Origin: Natronomonas salsuginis
Lineage (GTDB): Archaea > Halobacteriota > Halobacteria > Halobacteriales > Haloarculaceae
Direction of reading: 5' to 3'
Assembly: GCF_005239135.1 (NCBI RefSeq)
Contig: NZ_QKNX01000003.1
Span: 337,621 to 401,620, forward strand
DNA: 64,000 bases
The notes below the pieces were generated by a model. The model was not told where the DNA came from, did no database searches, and was given only the letters and a program-made list of their open reading frames with translations. Shown here one piece after another: positions 26,855 through 36,554 of this stretch (within the stretch, counting starts at the first letter, position 1; every line of letters begins with the position of its first letter). The position numbers were made by a program, and so were the translations under genes.

Positions 26855-28360
26855 TCACTCGAGCCACTCGAGGAACGTCCCGTTTATCAGCGTCTCCGAC
26901 TGCGCGTCGATGTAATCGGACTGCATCCCCCAGATCGCCTGCGCGAACGGCTCGCCCGCGTCCATGCGCGTCCGCACCCGATCGTGCTTCCACTGGGCCG
27001 GCGTCATCCGGCGATCGACGCGCTCTCTGAGCGGCTGGATGTAGCGGTTCGCCTCCCCGGCGTCGAGCCCCCGGAGCTCCAGCCCATCGCGGGCGAGTTC
27101 GAACAGTTCGGCGTACAGCTCGTCCGTGTCCGTCGTCTCGGTCCCGTCGGCGGTGATCCACGACAGCTCCGCGGAGAGACCGTCGCGAACGGCGGCGTAG
27201 AAGTTCTCCCGCGCCGTCTCCCACGACTGTTGGTAGACTGGGTGCTCACGCCGGGGCAGGCTCTCGAGGAGGCCGGCGAACACTGCGAGCAGCGAGATCG
27301 TCCCCCGAATCGTCGGCTGCCCCGGGAGTGGCCGGAACTCGATTCGGGCGTTGGCGTTCGTCCGCGTCGAGCCGCCGAATACCGGGCGAACCCACCGCCA
27401 GAAGCTCCCGTGTTTGTGCCGGAAGTGGGCGAACTCGTCGTCGAAGCGGCCCTTCGGTTCGAGCTCCGCGGGGACAACCGTCTCGTCGCTCGCGATCCGA
27501 TCGAGCGCCTCGTCGATGCTATCGATGTCCTCCGGGAACGTCACCTTCTTGATGTCCGCGGGGTTGAGCACCGACTCGAACACCGGGACTCGATTTTCCA
27601 TCCAGCACTCCTCGAGTACCGTTGCCCCGTCGGCGTCGTAGAGATCGGGCGGGAAGAACGGCGAGTTGACCGAGACGGCGAGCAGCGGTCCGGCGGCCCG
27701 AAGGGCGTACCGGAAGTGCTCCGGGAGGTCGTGGGCGTGCGACACTTGATAGTGCGGCTGGATCGACGTGATGAGGCTCTCGGGCATCACGGTGTCGGCC
27801 AACAGCGAGACGTGCGGCGCGTCGAGCTGTAACTCGGCGGCGTAGTCGGTGTTGGCCATCGCGTGATACCGCACCGCCCGCGACATGTTCGTCGCCATGC
27901 GGACGCCGTCCTGCTCGATGCTGTCGGTCAGGTACGTCGCGGCCGTCTCGCCGATCGGCGGCACCGTCCACATCCCGTCGCTGACGAGGGTCATCCCCTC
28001 CCGGGCGACCTCCATCTCGGCGGCGTCGAGCTTCGCTTGCACCTCCGCTTCCTGTGCGCGAAGCCCGTACGACGACAGCGGCTGCGGTGCCGTCGAGAGT
28101 TCGGCGTTGTGCAGTCCGAGCTCCTTCTCGAATCCGATATATTCGAGGAGTCGTCGTGGCACTCGCATGAGCGCGTCCGTCTCGGCGTCGACCGCGTAGA
28201 ACTCGTACTCCAGCCCGACGATCGCCTGCGGGTTATCGAACGTCCCGTCGTCGATCTCCTCGCGCAACGACGCGGTTTCGGCCTCGATCCGCGATGCGAA
28301 CGCTTCGGCATCGATATCGAGCGCCTCCACGATCTGCGACGCGAGCTCGGAAGCGGACAT
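26855..28360 (-). CDS. Glutamate-cysteine ligase family protein (GCS2)
   Basis: The 501-residue protein matches the GCS2 carboxylate-amine ligase family: VGLEYEFYAVDAETDAL near residue 45, HNAELSTAPQP, NTDYAAELQLDAPHVSL and NARIEFRPLPGQPT. Members join glutamate to cysteine or another amine with ATP. Haloarchaea make gamma-glutamylcysteine as their main thiol, so this may be the enzyme, but haloarchaea carry several GCS2 paralogues and this one is longer than the classical haloarchaeal GshA. I left the symbol blank for that reason. The ATG at 28360 is preferred over a longer Arg-rich frame. Confidence 0.8.
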   Translation of the reverse strand: MSASELASQIVEALDIDAEAFASRIEAETASLREEIDDGTFDNPQAIVGLEYEFYAVDAETDALMRVPRRLLEYIGFEKELGLHNAELSTAPQPLSSYGLRAQEAEVQAKLDAAEMEVAREGMTLVSDGMWTVPPIGETAATYLTDSIEQDGVRMATNMSRAVRYHAMANTDYAAELQLDAPHVSLLADTVMPESLITSIQPHYQVSHAHDLPEHFRYALRAAGPLLAVSVNSPFFPPDLYDADGATVLEECWMENRVPVFESVLNPADIKKVTFPEDIDSIDEALDRIASDETVVPAELEPKGRFDDEFAHFRHKHGSFWRWVRPVFGGSTRTNANARIEFRPLPGQPTIRGTISLLAVFAGLLESLPRREHPVYQQSWETARENFYAAVRDGLSAELSWITADGTETTDTDELYAELFELARDGLELRGLDAGEANRYIQPLRERVDRRMTPAQWKHDRVRTRMDAGEPFAQAIWGMQSDYIDAQSETLINGTFLEWLE

Positions 28361-28489
28361 GCTCGTCTCTGGGCGCGGCAGGGATTTGAAACGTGTGACT
28401 CGCGGTCGTCGGACCGCGGTCAGAACGGTCCGAGGAAGCGAACGCAGCCGCACGACATCGCGAGAACGCCGACGCTCGGCCGCCTCCGC

Positions 28490-31400
28490 TCACCGCGCGA
28501 GCGCGTCGGCGACGAGTTCGATCGGCGTGGGCGGCTCCTCGGAGACACTCTCGCGGTTGTGTAGCTGCGTCCGGCAGGATGCGCCCGGGGCGACCACCCG
28601 ATCGCCGTCGCTGTCGTCGAGCTGGTCGTAGAGAATGTTCGCGATCGCGTCGCTCATCGAGCCGTGTTCGGTCTCGTAGCCGAACGAGCCGGCCATCCCG
28701 CAGCAGCCCGAATCGAGCGGCTCGACGTCGTAGCCGGCCCGCCGGAGCACCCCGACGGCGTGGTGGTCCTTCGCCGTCGCCTTCTGGTGGCAGTGGCCGT
28801 GGTAGGCGAGCGAGTCCTCGTCGGCGTCGAACGAGAGGTTCCGATCGAGACCGAAAGTGTCGAGATACTCACAGACGCCGTAGGTGTGCCCGGCGACGGT
28901 TTCCACCACGTCCCCGGAGCGAAGGTCGAGGTAATCCGACTGGAACATCACGGCGTCGGAGGGCTCGATCACGACGACGTCGTAGCCGTCGGCGACGAGC
29001 GGCCCCAGCACGTCGAGGTTGTCGAGCGCCGTCCGCTTCGCCGCGTCGATGAACCCCTTCGAGAAGGCTGGTCGGCCCGTATCACCGACGCCGTCGGGGA
29101 TCGTCACCGCGACGCCCGCGGCTTCGAGCGTTTCGAGGGCCGCCTCCCCAGCGGCAGGGTTGCAGTAGTTCGTGATCGTGTCCGGATACAGCGCCGCCCA
29201 TCGGACGGGATCGTCGCCGTCGGTCGCTGCCACGGCTCGCGCGACCGACCCCTCCTCGCCGCCGCGCGCCTCGAACCGGTCGTGGAACGTCTTCCGGTGG
29301 AATTCCGGCAACGGGCGGTTCGGCTCGATCCCGAGGGTCCGTTCGAGCAGCGCTCGCGCGCCCGGAAGCGCCGCAGCGGCGTTGGCGACCGGCGCGAGCG
29401 CGCTGCCGAGTTTCGCCGCCGTCTCGAAGTTGGCGAAGAGTCGATCCCGGAGTTTCGGTCCGTGTCGCTCGTGGTGTTCGTGCGTCACTTCGGCCTTCAG
29501 CTTCGCCATGTCGACGCCGCTCGGACAGTCGATCTTACAGCCCTTACAGCCAACGCAGAGATCCAACACTTCGGTCTTGAACTCGTCGGTGAACGCCTCC
29601 TCGGGATCGAGGTTTCCGTTCATCGCCTCCCGGAGGGCGTTCGCCCGCCCGCGAGTGCTCGTGATCTCCTCCTTGGACGCACGAAACGTCGGACACATCA
29701 CGCCGCCGGTGGTCGACTGCTCGCCCCGACAGCCGCCGCAGCCGTGACAGAGTTCGATCATCCCTTGCATGCCGTTCTCGTTGTCCCAGTTCAGTTCGGT
29801 ATCGAATCCGGCGTCGAACGCGTAGTCGGGACCAAACCGGTGATCCTCGGTCATATCCGTCGGCTCGTCCTCCCGGAAGACGACCTGTCCGGGATTCAAC
29901 AGCCACTCGGGGTCGAACGCCGTCTTCAGCTCCTGGAACGTCGCCCAGAGCTCGTCGCCGTAGAGCTTGTGGTTCCACTGGGTCCGCGCGCGGCCGTCGC
30001 CGTGTTCGCCCGACACCGATCCGTCGTACTCGACGACGAGATCCGTCGCCGCGTCGGCGATCGACTCCATGGCCTCCAGGCCCACCTCGGTCTTGGTGTT
30101 GACCAATGGGCGGATGTGCAACACGCCTGGGCCGGCGTGGGCGTAGAAGCTGGCGTAGGTGTCGTGCTCGTCGAGCATCGCCTGGAAGTCGGCGACGAAG
30201 CCGGGCAGGTTCTCCGGCGGGATCGCGGTGTCCTCGACGAACGCGACGTGCTTCTCGTCGGTGGTCCGGCTCAGGAGGATCGGGAGTCCGGACTTGCGGA
30301 GCTTCCAGACCTTCGCTCTGCTCTCCTCGTCGTAGGCCTCGATGGCGTCGAACGCCCGCCGCTCGGCGTCGGGTTCGGGCACCGCCTCGGCCGGTTCGCT
30401 CGCCGGCTCGTACTCGGGTAGCCGATCGGCGAGCAGCGTGGCGACCTTCCGCTCGGCCTCCTCGCGATCCTCGGCGTAGAACTCGACGATGAGAACAGCA
30501 CCGGTCCCCTCCGGAAGCATCTCCGTGACCGGCGCGAACTCCGGCGTCTCGCGGGCGAGGTCGAGCAACACGTCGTCGATCACCTCGGTCGCCGCCGGGT
30601 CGTGCTCGACGATCGGGGAGACGTCTCCCATGGCGTCGCCGACCGAGTCGTACGCGAGCAGCACCATCCCCTTCGTTTCGGGGATCGGCTCCAGCGACAC
30701 GGTCGCCTCGGTGACGATCGCGAGGGTCCCCTCGCTGCCGCAAAGCAGTTTCGCGACGTTGATCGTCCCGCCGTCCGAATCCGGCTCGCCGACGCCGCGA
30801 GTCGCGCCGCGGGCGTCCTCGACGAGCCAATCGAGGTTGTACCCCGAGACGTTCCGCTTCAGGTCCGGATACCGCTCCTCGATCAGATCGCCCGTCTCGT
30901 CGAGGATCCGCGCGATCTCGGCGTAGATCGACGATTCGAGGTCGTCGCCGTCGGCGAGCTCGGGGAGGTCGTCGAGGTCGACCTCACCGAAGGTCGTCAC
31001 GGTCCCGTCGGCCAGCACCACCTCGACGGACTCGACGTACGCGTCCGTCTTGCCGTACTGCAGCGAGTGTGCGCCCGTCGAGTTGTTGCCGATCGCGCCG
31101 CCGAGCGCGCTCTTGTCGCCCCACGCCGGGTCGGGGGCGAACTTCAGCCCGTGCGGTTCGATCGCCTCGTTGAGCGTCCCGAGGTAGATCCCCGGCTGGG
31201 CCGTCGCCGTTTCGATCTCGAGGTCCGTCTCGACGAGATCGTTCATGTACCGGCTGAAATCGAGGACGACCGCCTCGTTGACGGTCTGCCCCGCGAGGCT
31301 CGTGCCGCCGCCCCGAGGAAGTACCGGAATCGAGCGCTCGGCGCAGTAGCTGACGGTCGCCGCGACGTCGTCGGTCGAGGTCGGGAAGACGACCCCGATC

Positions 31401-31597
31401 GGCGTCACCTCGTAGATGCTGGCGTCGGTCGCGTACAGCGACCGCGAGTACGAATCGAATCGGACGTCGCCGTCGACGACGCCTTCGAGGCCCCGGAGTA
31501 GATCCGGGCGGTCGACCCCGTCGTCGCGGTAATCGTACCGAACCCGGGAGTCACCGGCCGGATCTCCGTCGGCGCTCGTGCGCACGTGTTTCGACAT
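28490..31597 (-). CDS. FAD-linked oxidase fused to Fe-S/CCG domains (D-lactate or glycolate dehydrogenase type)
   Basis: The product (1035 residues) combines a GlcD/Dld-type FAD domain (PCMH core with GTSLAGQTVNEAVVLDFSRYMN and GAIGNNSTGAHSLQYGKTDAY), a C-terminal FAD-oxidase domain, a 4Fe-4S region (LCVGCKGCKIDCPSGVDMAKLK) and a CCG-type cysteine-rich domain (YHGHCHQKA, DSGCCGMAGSFGYE). Such fusions oxidise 2-hydroxy acids and pass electrons to the membrane quinone pool; D-lactate is the usual guess. A further cysteine cluster (ELCHGCGGCRG) lies between the FAD and ferredoxin parts. It is alone between convergent neighbours. Confidence 0.92.
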   Translation of the reverse strand: MSKHVRTSADGDPAGDSRVRYDYRDDGVDRPDLLRGLEGVVDGDVRFDSYSRSLYATDASIYEVTPIGVVFPTSTDDVAATVSYCAERSIPVLPRGGGTSLAGQTVNEAVVLDFSRYMNDLVETDLEIETATAQPGIYLGTLNEAIEPHGLKFAPDPAWGDKSALGGAIGNNSTGAHSLQYGKTDAYVESVEVVLADGTVTTFGEVDLDDLPELADGDDLESSIYAEIARILDETGDLIEERYPDLKRNVSGYNLDWLVEDARGATRGVGEPDSDGGTINVAKLLCGSEGTLAIVTEATVSLEPIPETKGMVLLAYDSVGDAMGDVSPIVEHDPAATEVIDDVLLDLARETPEFAPVTEMLPEGTGAVLIVEFYAEDREEAERKVATLLADRLPEYEPASEPAEAVPEPDAERRAFDAIEAYDEESRAKVWKLRKSGLPILLSRTTDEKHVAFVEDTAIPPENLPGFVADFQAMLDEHDTYASFYAHAGPGVLHIRPLVNTKTEVGLEAMESIADAATDLVVEYDGSVSGEHGDGRARTQWNHKLYGDELWATFQELKTAFDPEWLLNPGQVVFREDEPTDMTEDHRFGPDYAFDAGFDTELNWDNENGMQGMIELCHGCGGCRGEQSTTGGVMCPTFRASKEEITSTRGRANALREAMNGNLDPEEAFTDEFKTEVLDLCVGCKGCKIDCPSGVDMAKLKAEVTHEHHERHGPKLRDRLFANFETAAKLGSALAPVANAAAALPGARALLERTLGIEPNRPLPEFHRKTFHDRFEARGGEEGSVARAVAATDGDDPVRWAALYPDTITNYCNPAAGEAALETLEAAGVAVTIPDGVGDTGRPAFSKGFIDAAKRTALDNLDVLGPLVADGYDVVVIEPSDAVMFQSDYLDLRSGDVVETVAGHTYGVCEYLDTFGLDRNLSFDADEDSLAYHGHCHQKATAKDHHAVGVLRRAGYDVEPLDSGCCGMAGSFGYETEHGSMSDAIANILYDQLDDSDGDRVVAPGASCRTQLHNRESVSEEPPTPIELVADALAR

Positions 31598-31727
31598 GGT
31601 CCGACCACGGAGTGTGGGGTAATCAGCGTGGCGACGAAAAATGCAGCCAGAACCCTCTCGGCGTCTCAGCACGGTCCCGCGAAGAACGTCGCTGGACGGC
31701 GTCGCGAGGCCGCCACGGCGCGTCCGG

Positions 31728-33068
31728 CTAACGCCTGACGAGACTGTACGCTCGTCCCCGTTCGTGTAGCGTCTCCGGTTCGTCCGAATCCCAGTACCCC
31801 GAGATGTCCCCCCGCTCGGCGAAGAAGATCCGGTCGCCGTGCGGGACCGCCTCGCTCGTCACGTGCCCGATGCCCTCGACGCGCCAGCGCACCTCCCCGG
31901 TCGTCTTGTCCAGCGCGTACAGGTGGGTGTCGTAGGAGCCGACGAGGATCGTCCCCGAGGTGACGGTCAGCGAACCGAGGACGGTCCCGCCGACGTTCGT
32001 CGACCACAGCTCCTCGCCCGTCTCCGTGTCGAGCGCGTACACGCGGTTGTCGTCGCTGCCCATGTAGACCACGCCGGCGTCGGGGTCGATCCCGGGGTTC
32101 GACATGATGACCCGTCCCGTCTCGAAGGACCACTTCTCGGTGCCGTCCCGCAGGTCGAGACAGTAGAAGTGGCCGTCCCACGAGCCGACGAACGCGTGGC
32201 CCTCGTAGGTCGGGATCGTGCCCTTGATCTCCCCGTCCGTCTGGAACTCCCAGGCCGGGTCGAGCGACGGGAACTCCCAGGCGTAACACACCCCGTCGTT
32301 CGAGCCGGTCAGCATGCGTTCGGTCGCCGGGTCGATCGACGTCGACGGGTGGGGCATCCCCCACAGCCGGCCGTCCTTCCAGAGCGGCTGGCCGGTCGCG
32401 GCGTCGAGCGCCCACATCTTCCCCGAGGGGGGCTCCCAGGGGAAGTTGTACTCGGCGACGACGTAGATGATCCCGTCCCAGTACGCCGGGCTCGATCCGA
32501 TCGCGACCGCCGCGTCGAGCCGCCAGTTCGAGGTCTTCCAGACGCGCCGTCCGGTTTCGACATCGTAGGCGTACACCGATCCGTCGTAGCCGCCGATGTA
32601 GGCGGTGCCGTCGACGACGAGCGGCGTCCCATGGAAGCCGAGCCCCCTCGACGCGCCGGTCTCGACGGACCACAGTCGCTCGCCGTCCGGGCGCACCGCG
32701 TGGAGCATCCCGGTGTCGGAGGGGATCAACACCGTCTCGCCGTCCGGCGTCGGTCGCGGACTGGATTTCGCCGCGGTGTGGCCGATCCCGTTGACCGGCA
32801 TCGACCACTCGATCTCGACGCGCTCGGCGACGACCGCGTCGGGGTAGTACCCGAGCCGGCGCAGCCCCTGTCTGAACATCGTGATGCCGTCGTCGTCGGG
32901 GTACGTCTCGTCGTAGGGCAACAGCGCCGGGTCGAAGTCCGCCTGTGTGCGATCGTAGTCGCTTCGAAGGTGCGCCCAGCCGGCCCCGCTGCCGACGGCG
33001 AGTGCGCCGAGGCTCGCCAGCGCTCCACGACGGGTCAGTCCGCTACCGCCGTCCGATCGGTCCGACAT
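31728..33068 (-). CDS. Secreted PQQ-like beta-propeller repeat protein
   Basis: The 446-residue product has a twin-arginine signal (LTRRGALASLGALAVGSGAG, about residues 11-30) and then repeated blades such as VWKTSNWRLDAAVAIGSSPAYWDGII, GTEKWSFETGRVIMSNPGIDP and GEELWSTNVGGTVLGSLTV. Each blade ends with an AxxxxxGxxxW-type turn, as in PQQ-binding or BamB-like propellers. No quinoprotein catalytic residues are evident, so it may be a scaffold or binding protein on the cell surface. It is divergent from the DUF2298 gene. Confidence 0.88.
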   Translation of the reverse strand: MSDRSDGGSGLTRRGALASLGALAVGSGAGWAHLRSDYDRTQADFDPALLPYDETYPDDDGITMFRQGLRRLGYYPDAVVAERVEIEWSMPVNGIGHTAAKSSPRPTPDGETVLIPSDTGMLHAVRPDGERLWSVETGASRGLGFHGTPLVVDGTAYIGGYDGSVYAYDVETGRRVWKTSNWRLDAAVAIGSSPAYWDGIIYVVAEYNFPWEPPSGKMWALDAATGQPLWKDGRLWGMPHPSTSIDPATERMLTGSNDGVCYAWEFPSLDPAWEFQTDGEIKGTIPTYEGHAFVGSWDGHFYCLDLRDGTEKWSFETGRVIMSNPGIDPDAGVVYMGSDDNRVYALDTETGEELWSTNVGGTVLGSLTVTSGTILVGSYDTHLYALDKTTGEVRWRVEGIGHVTSEAVPHGDRIFFAERGDISGYWDSDEPETLHERGRAYSLVRR

Positions 33069-33187
33069 TAGTTCGCGGGATGGTCTCCGTCGATATAGTG
33101 GTCCCGGTCGGTGGCTCTCGCCGCCTCCAGCCGTCGCGTCGGGGTTGCAGAAAGCACTTATGAGCGATCCGTTTACACCGAGATAGT

Positions 33188-35587
33188 ATGGAGTGGGCCT
33201 TGGTCGTCGCGTACCTCCTCGCGCTCGCGGTGTTCGCCGCCCTCGGCGCGCCGATCGCGGCGCTGTGCTTTCGGCACCTCCCTCGCCGGGGCGCGGCGTT
33301 CGCCATTCCGGCGGCGCTGGCCCCGTTCGCGATCGCCGTCTTCTGGATCGGCCAACTCACGTTCGGCCTCCACACGCTCGCGCTCGGCGTCGCCGTCGTG
33401 CTGGCCGGCTCGGTCGCCGCGCTCAGGACGGGTGTCGCCCCCGAGTGGCGGGCCGTGGCGTCGATGTACGGCGTCTTCGTCGTCGGTTTTCTCGTCATGG
33501 TCGTCTTCCGGGCGGCGAGTCCGGGGCTCACGCCGGTCGGCGGCGAGCAGTTCCTCCACTTCGGCCTCGTCAACGCCCTCGAACGGGCGAACAGCCTGCC
33601 GCCGGAGGACATGTGGTTCGCCGGCGAGCCGCTGAAGTACTACTACGGGACGCAACTGCAGGTCACCGGCCTCTCGATGCTCACCGGGACGCCGGTTCGC
33701 TACGGATTCAACCTCGGCATCGCGACGTTCTACGGGCTCCTGTTCGTCGTCGCCTACGGGCTCGGGGGCGCGATCGTCCACCGCCGCGGGTATTCGCACC
33801 GTCTCGGCGGCGTCTTCGCGGCGTTCTTCGTTGCGCTCGCGGGCCCGACGACGACGACGATTCGCCTCGCGACGCCGCACCTGCCCGACGCGATCGCCGA
33901 ACCGGTCTCTCGCGCCGCGTTCGGCTTCGTCGCCAGCCGGTTCAACGGCGGCGATCTGGCGCGGACGGTCGCGGAGCTGTCGAACCCGGGCGAGTGGTAC
34001 TGGTGGTACACGAGGTACGTCGTCCCCGGAACGATCCAAGAGGTGCCGCTGTACTCGTTCGTCAAGGCCGACCTCCACGGGCACGCGTTCGCGAACGGCT
34101 ACGTCCTCTTCGCGGGCGCGCTCGCCTTCGCCTACTACGTCACCCCAGCCGCCGACCGCCGGCTCCGGGCCGGGATCCTCTTCGGGGGCCTCGGGTCGAT
34201 CGCCGGCCTGTTCGGCTTCATGAACACGTGGTCGCTGCCGACGGTCGCCGGCCTGACCGTGTTGGCCGTCGCGCTCGCCGATCCCCATCCGGACACGCTG
34301 CTGCCGGCGTCGTGGCGCGAGCGACTTTCGCTTTCGGCGACCGCCGCGGACGACCGCCCCCGCCTCCTCGATGAACTCCGGCGGCTGACGCTGGCCGTCG
34401 TCGCCGGCGGCGTCGTCCTCCTCGTCGGCGTCGCCGTCGCCTCGCCGTTCCTCGTGTTCGGCCACGTCCCGACGAACGACGGGATCGGGTTCTTCCCGCC
34501 GCGGAGTTCGCTCGGCCCCTTCCTGGTCATCTACGGCGGTCTCGTCGCGGTCTTCGGGCTCTACGTCGCGACGCGCGGCCGGCCGGCGATCGCCGATGTA
34601 CCGGGTCGATGGGTGGCCGGCGGCGCGCTCGCGCTCCTCGCGGCCGTCGCGGCGACGATCCTCGCCCTCGATTTCGCCGTTCTCGCGGTGCTCGGCCCGC
34701 TCATCTTCGCCGGCTGGATACTGGTCCGCTCCGGTCGCGGCGACTTCGCCGTCGTCCTGCTGATCGCCGGAACCGGGCTGCTCCTCTCCTTCGAGGTCGT
34801 CCACGCGCGCCTCCCGCTGATCCCCCAACCGCGCTGGAACACGTCGCTGAAGGTCGCCGTGCAGGGGTGGACGCTCGGCGCGGCCGGCGCGGGGGCGGCG
34901 ATCGCCGTCCTCCTCGCCCGATCCGCCGAGCGGCTGGCACCTGGCGTGCAGTCCCTGCGATCGACCGCCGCCGATTCGGCGTCAAACGACGGTCCGACAG
35001 CCGACCGCGATCCCGTCCCGACGCTCCGGGCGGCGGGCACGATCGCTCTCGTTGCGATGGTCGTCCTCGCGAGCGCGGTGTTCCCGGCGATGGTGTTCAG
35101 CGTCGAGGTCGGCTCGAAGCTGGACGACTCGCGCTACGATTCCTCGCTCGACGGGTTCGCCTACGTCGAGGCGTTTCACCCGCAGGAGTACGACGCGCTC
35201 CGGTGGCTCGACGAGCGATCGGGCCACCCGACGGTCGTCGAAGCGCCCGGCGACTCCTATCGCTGGACCAGTCCCGCCGCGACGTACTCGGGGCTCCCGG
35301 GGGTGATCGGCTGGGACCACCAAGCGGAGTACCGCAGCGCCGAGGCGTACGAGCGCCGAGTGGCCCACGTCGACGAGCTCTACACCGCCGAGTGGGACGT
35401 CGCCGCCGCCCACCTCGCCCGCTACAACGTCACCTACGTCTACGTCGGCCCGAACGAGATCGAACGATACGGCGAGGACATGCGCTCGTTCGACCGCGAG
35501 GCGTTCCCCGTCGCGTTCGAGGGCGGCAACGTGACGATCTACGAGATCGACCGCGACGCCCTCTCCGTTTCCGGTCAGGAATCGTAG
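33188..35587 (+). CDS. Large DUF2298 (Chlor_Arch_YYY) membrane protein
   Basis: The 799-residue protein has about 14 to 16 membrane segments and the DUF2298 hallmarks: GEQFLHFGLVNALERANSLPPEDMWFAGEPLKYYYGTQLQ in the N-terminal half and WEYW-like WYWWYTRYVVPGTIQEVPLYSFVKADLHGHAF. The C-terminal extracellular domain includes YEARLDDSRY-like, LDDSRYDSSLDGFAYVEAFHPQEYDALRWLDE and WDHQAEYRSAEAYERR, which resembles the soluble part of oligosaccharyltransferases. The family is thought to be a polyprenyl-phosphate-linked glycosyltransferase, but substrate and role are not established. Start at 33188, with TATA-like ACTTATG near 33155. Confidence 0.9.
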   Translation: MEWALVVAYLLALAVFAALGAPIAALCFRHLPRRGAAFAIPAALAPFAIAVFWIGQLTFGLHTLALGVAVVLAGSVAALRTGVAPEWRAVASMYGVFVVGFLVMVVFRAASPGLTPVGGEQFLHFGLVNALERANSLPPEDMWFAGEPLKYYYGTQLQVTGLSMLTGTPVRYGFNLGIATFYGLLFVVAYGLGGAIVHRRGYSHRLGGVFAAFFVALAGPTTTTIRLATPHLPDAIAEPVSRAAFGFVASRFNGGDLARTVAELSNPGEWYWWYTRYVVPGTIQEVPLYSFVKADLHGHAFANGYVLFAGALAFAYYVTPAADRRLRAGILFGGLGSIAGLFGFMNTWSLPTVAGLTVLAVALADPHPDTLLPASWRERLSLSATAADDRPRLLDELRRLTLAVVAGGVVLLVGVAVASPFLVFGHVPTNDGIGFFPPRSSLGPFLVIYGGLVAVFGLYVATRGRPAIADVPGRWVAGGALALLAAVAATILALDFAVLAVLGPLIFAGWILVRSGRGDFAVVLLIAGTGLLLSFEVVHARLPLIPQPRWNTSLKVAVQGWTLGAAGAGAAIAVLLARSAERLAPGVQSLRSTAADSASNDGPTADRDPVPTLRAAGTIALVAMVVLASAVFPAMVFSVEVGSKLDDSRYDSSLDGFAYVEAFHPQEYDALRWLDERSGHPTVVEAPGDSYRWTSPAATYSGLPGVIGWDHQAEYRSAEAYERRVAHVDELYTAEWDVAAAHLARYNVTYVYVGPNEIERYGEDMRSFDREAFPVAFEGGNVTIYEIDRDALSVSGQES

Positions 35588-35664
35588 TCCCCCCGCTGAA
35601 GCGTCGAAAACGCGTGGATTTAACCGCCTGCCTGATGTGCGTGACCTATGAACAGGGAGGGACG

Positions 35665-36438
35665 ATGACGCTCGACGGGACGACCGCGTTCGTCACCGGC
35701 GCGAGCCAGGGTATCGGGCGAACTATCGCGCTGACGCTCGCCGAGGAGGGCGCGAACGTCGCCCTCGCCGCCCGCGGCGAGGGAATTCACGAGACGGCCG
35801 CCGCCTTCGACGACTCGCGCGCGCTCGCCGTCGAGACGGACGTGACCGACGAGGAGTCGGTCGCCGCGTCGATCCAGCGGACCGTCGAGACGTTCGACGG
35901 ACTCGACTGTCTCGTGAACAACGCGGGCATCGCCGGCCCCACCGCGCCAGTCGAGGAGGTCACGGTCGGAGAGTGGGAGCGCACGATGGACGTCAACGTG
36001 ACCGGCATGTTCCGCTGTGTCAAACACGCGGCTCCGCACCTCCGGGCGAGCGACCGAGGAAGCGTCGTCAACGTCTCCTCGATCAGCGGAAAGCGCCCCC
36101 TGGAGGGCCGAACTCCGTACACGACTTCGAAGATGGCGGTCATCGGACTCACGCGGACGCTGGCGTTCGAACTCGGCGACGATGACGTGACCGTCAACGC
36201 CGTCTGTCCCGGCGCGACCCGGGGCCCGCGGATCGACCGCGTGATCGAGAACCAGGCCGAACAGCGCGGCGTCTCCTTCGAGGCGGCGAAGCGCGAGGTG
36301 TTCACCGACGACACCGCGCTCGGACGGCTAACAGAACCGGAGGATGTGGCCGGAATGGTCGCTCACCTCGCCAGCGAGCGCGGTCGACACGTGACGGCCC
36401 AGGACATCAACGTCGACGGCGGGTCGGCCTGGTACTGA
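35665..36438 (+). CDS. SDR-family oxidoreductase (FabG-like)
   Basis: The 257-residue enzyme has VTGASQGIGRT, NNAGIAGP, catalytic Ser in NVSSISGKRP and YTTSK, plus VCPGATRGPRI. Cofactor is probably NAD(H) or NADP(H). The start ATG is preceded by a GGGAGGG ribosome-binding site, unusual in this mostly leaderless genome; an alternative in-frame ATG at 35635 would add ten residues (MCVTYEQGGT). Substrate unknown. The longer frame back to 34609 lies within the DUF2298 gene and is not real. Confidence 0.9.
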   Translation: MTLDGTTAFVTGASQGIGRTIALTLAEEGANVALAARGEGIHETAAAFDDSRALAVETDVTDEESVAASIQRTVETFDGLDCLVNNAGIAGPTAPVEEVTVGEWERTMDVNVTGMFRCVKHAAPHLRASDRGSVVNVSSISGKRPLEGRTPYTTSKMAVIGLTRTLAFELGDDDVTVNAVCPGATRGPRIDRVIENQAEQRGVSFEAAKREVFTDDTALGRLTEPEDVAGMVAHLASERGRHVTAQDINVDGGSAWY

Positions 36439-36554
36439 GTCGACGGCGGTCGAATCCCCGTTCGGTGCGCTGGATATTCGCCAACACGAAGCTTTAGAAC
36501 CGCTCGAACCCTAACGCGAGGCAATGACGCCGCCGAGGCCGTCCCACATCGCGT

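Noticed and set aside
28664..30421. 585-codon plus-strand frame
   Set aside because: It is antisense to the FAD/Fe-S dehydrogenase; composition and lack of motifs mark it as a shadow.
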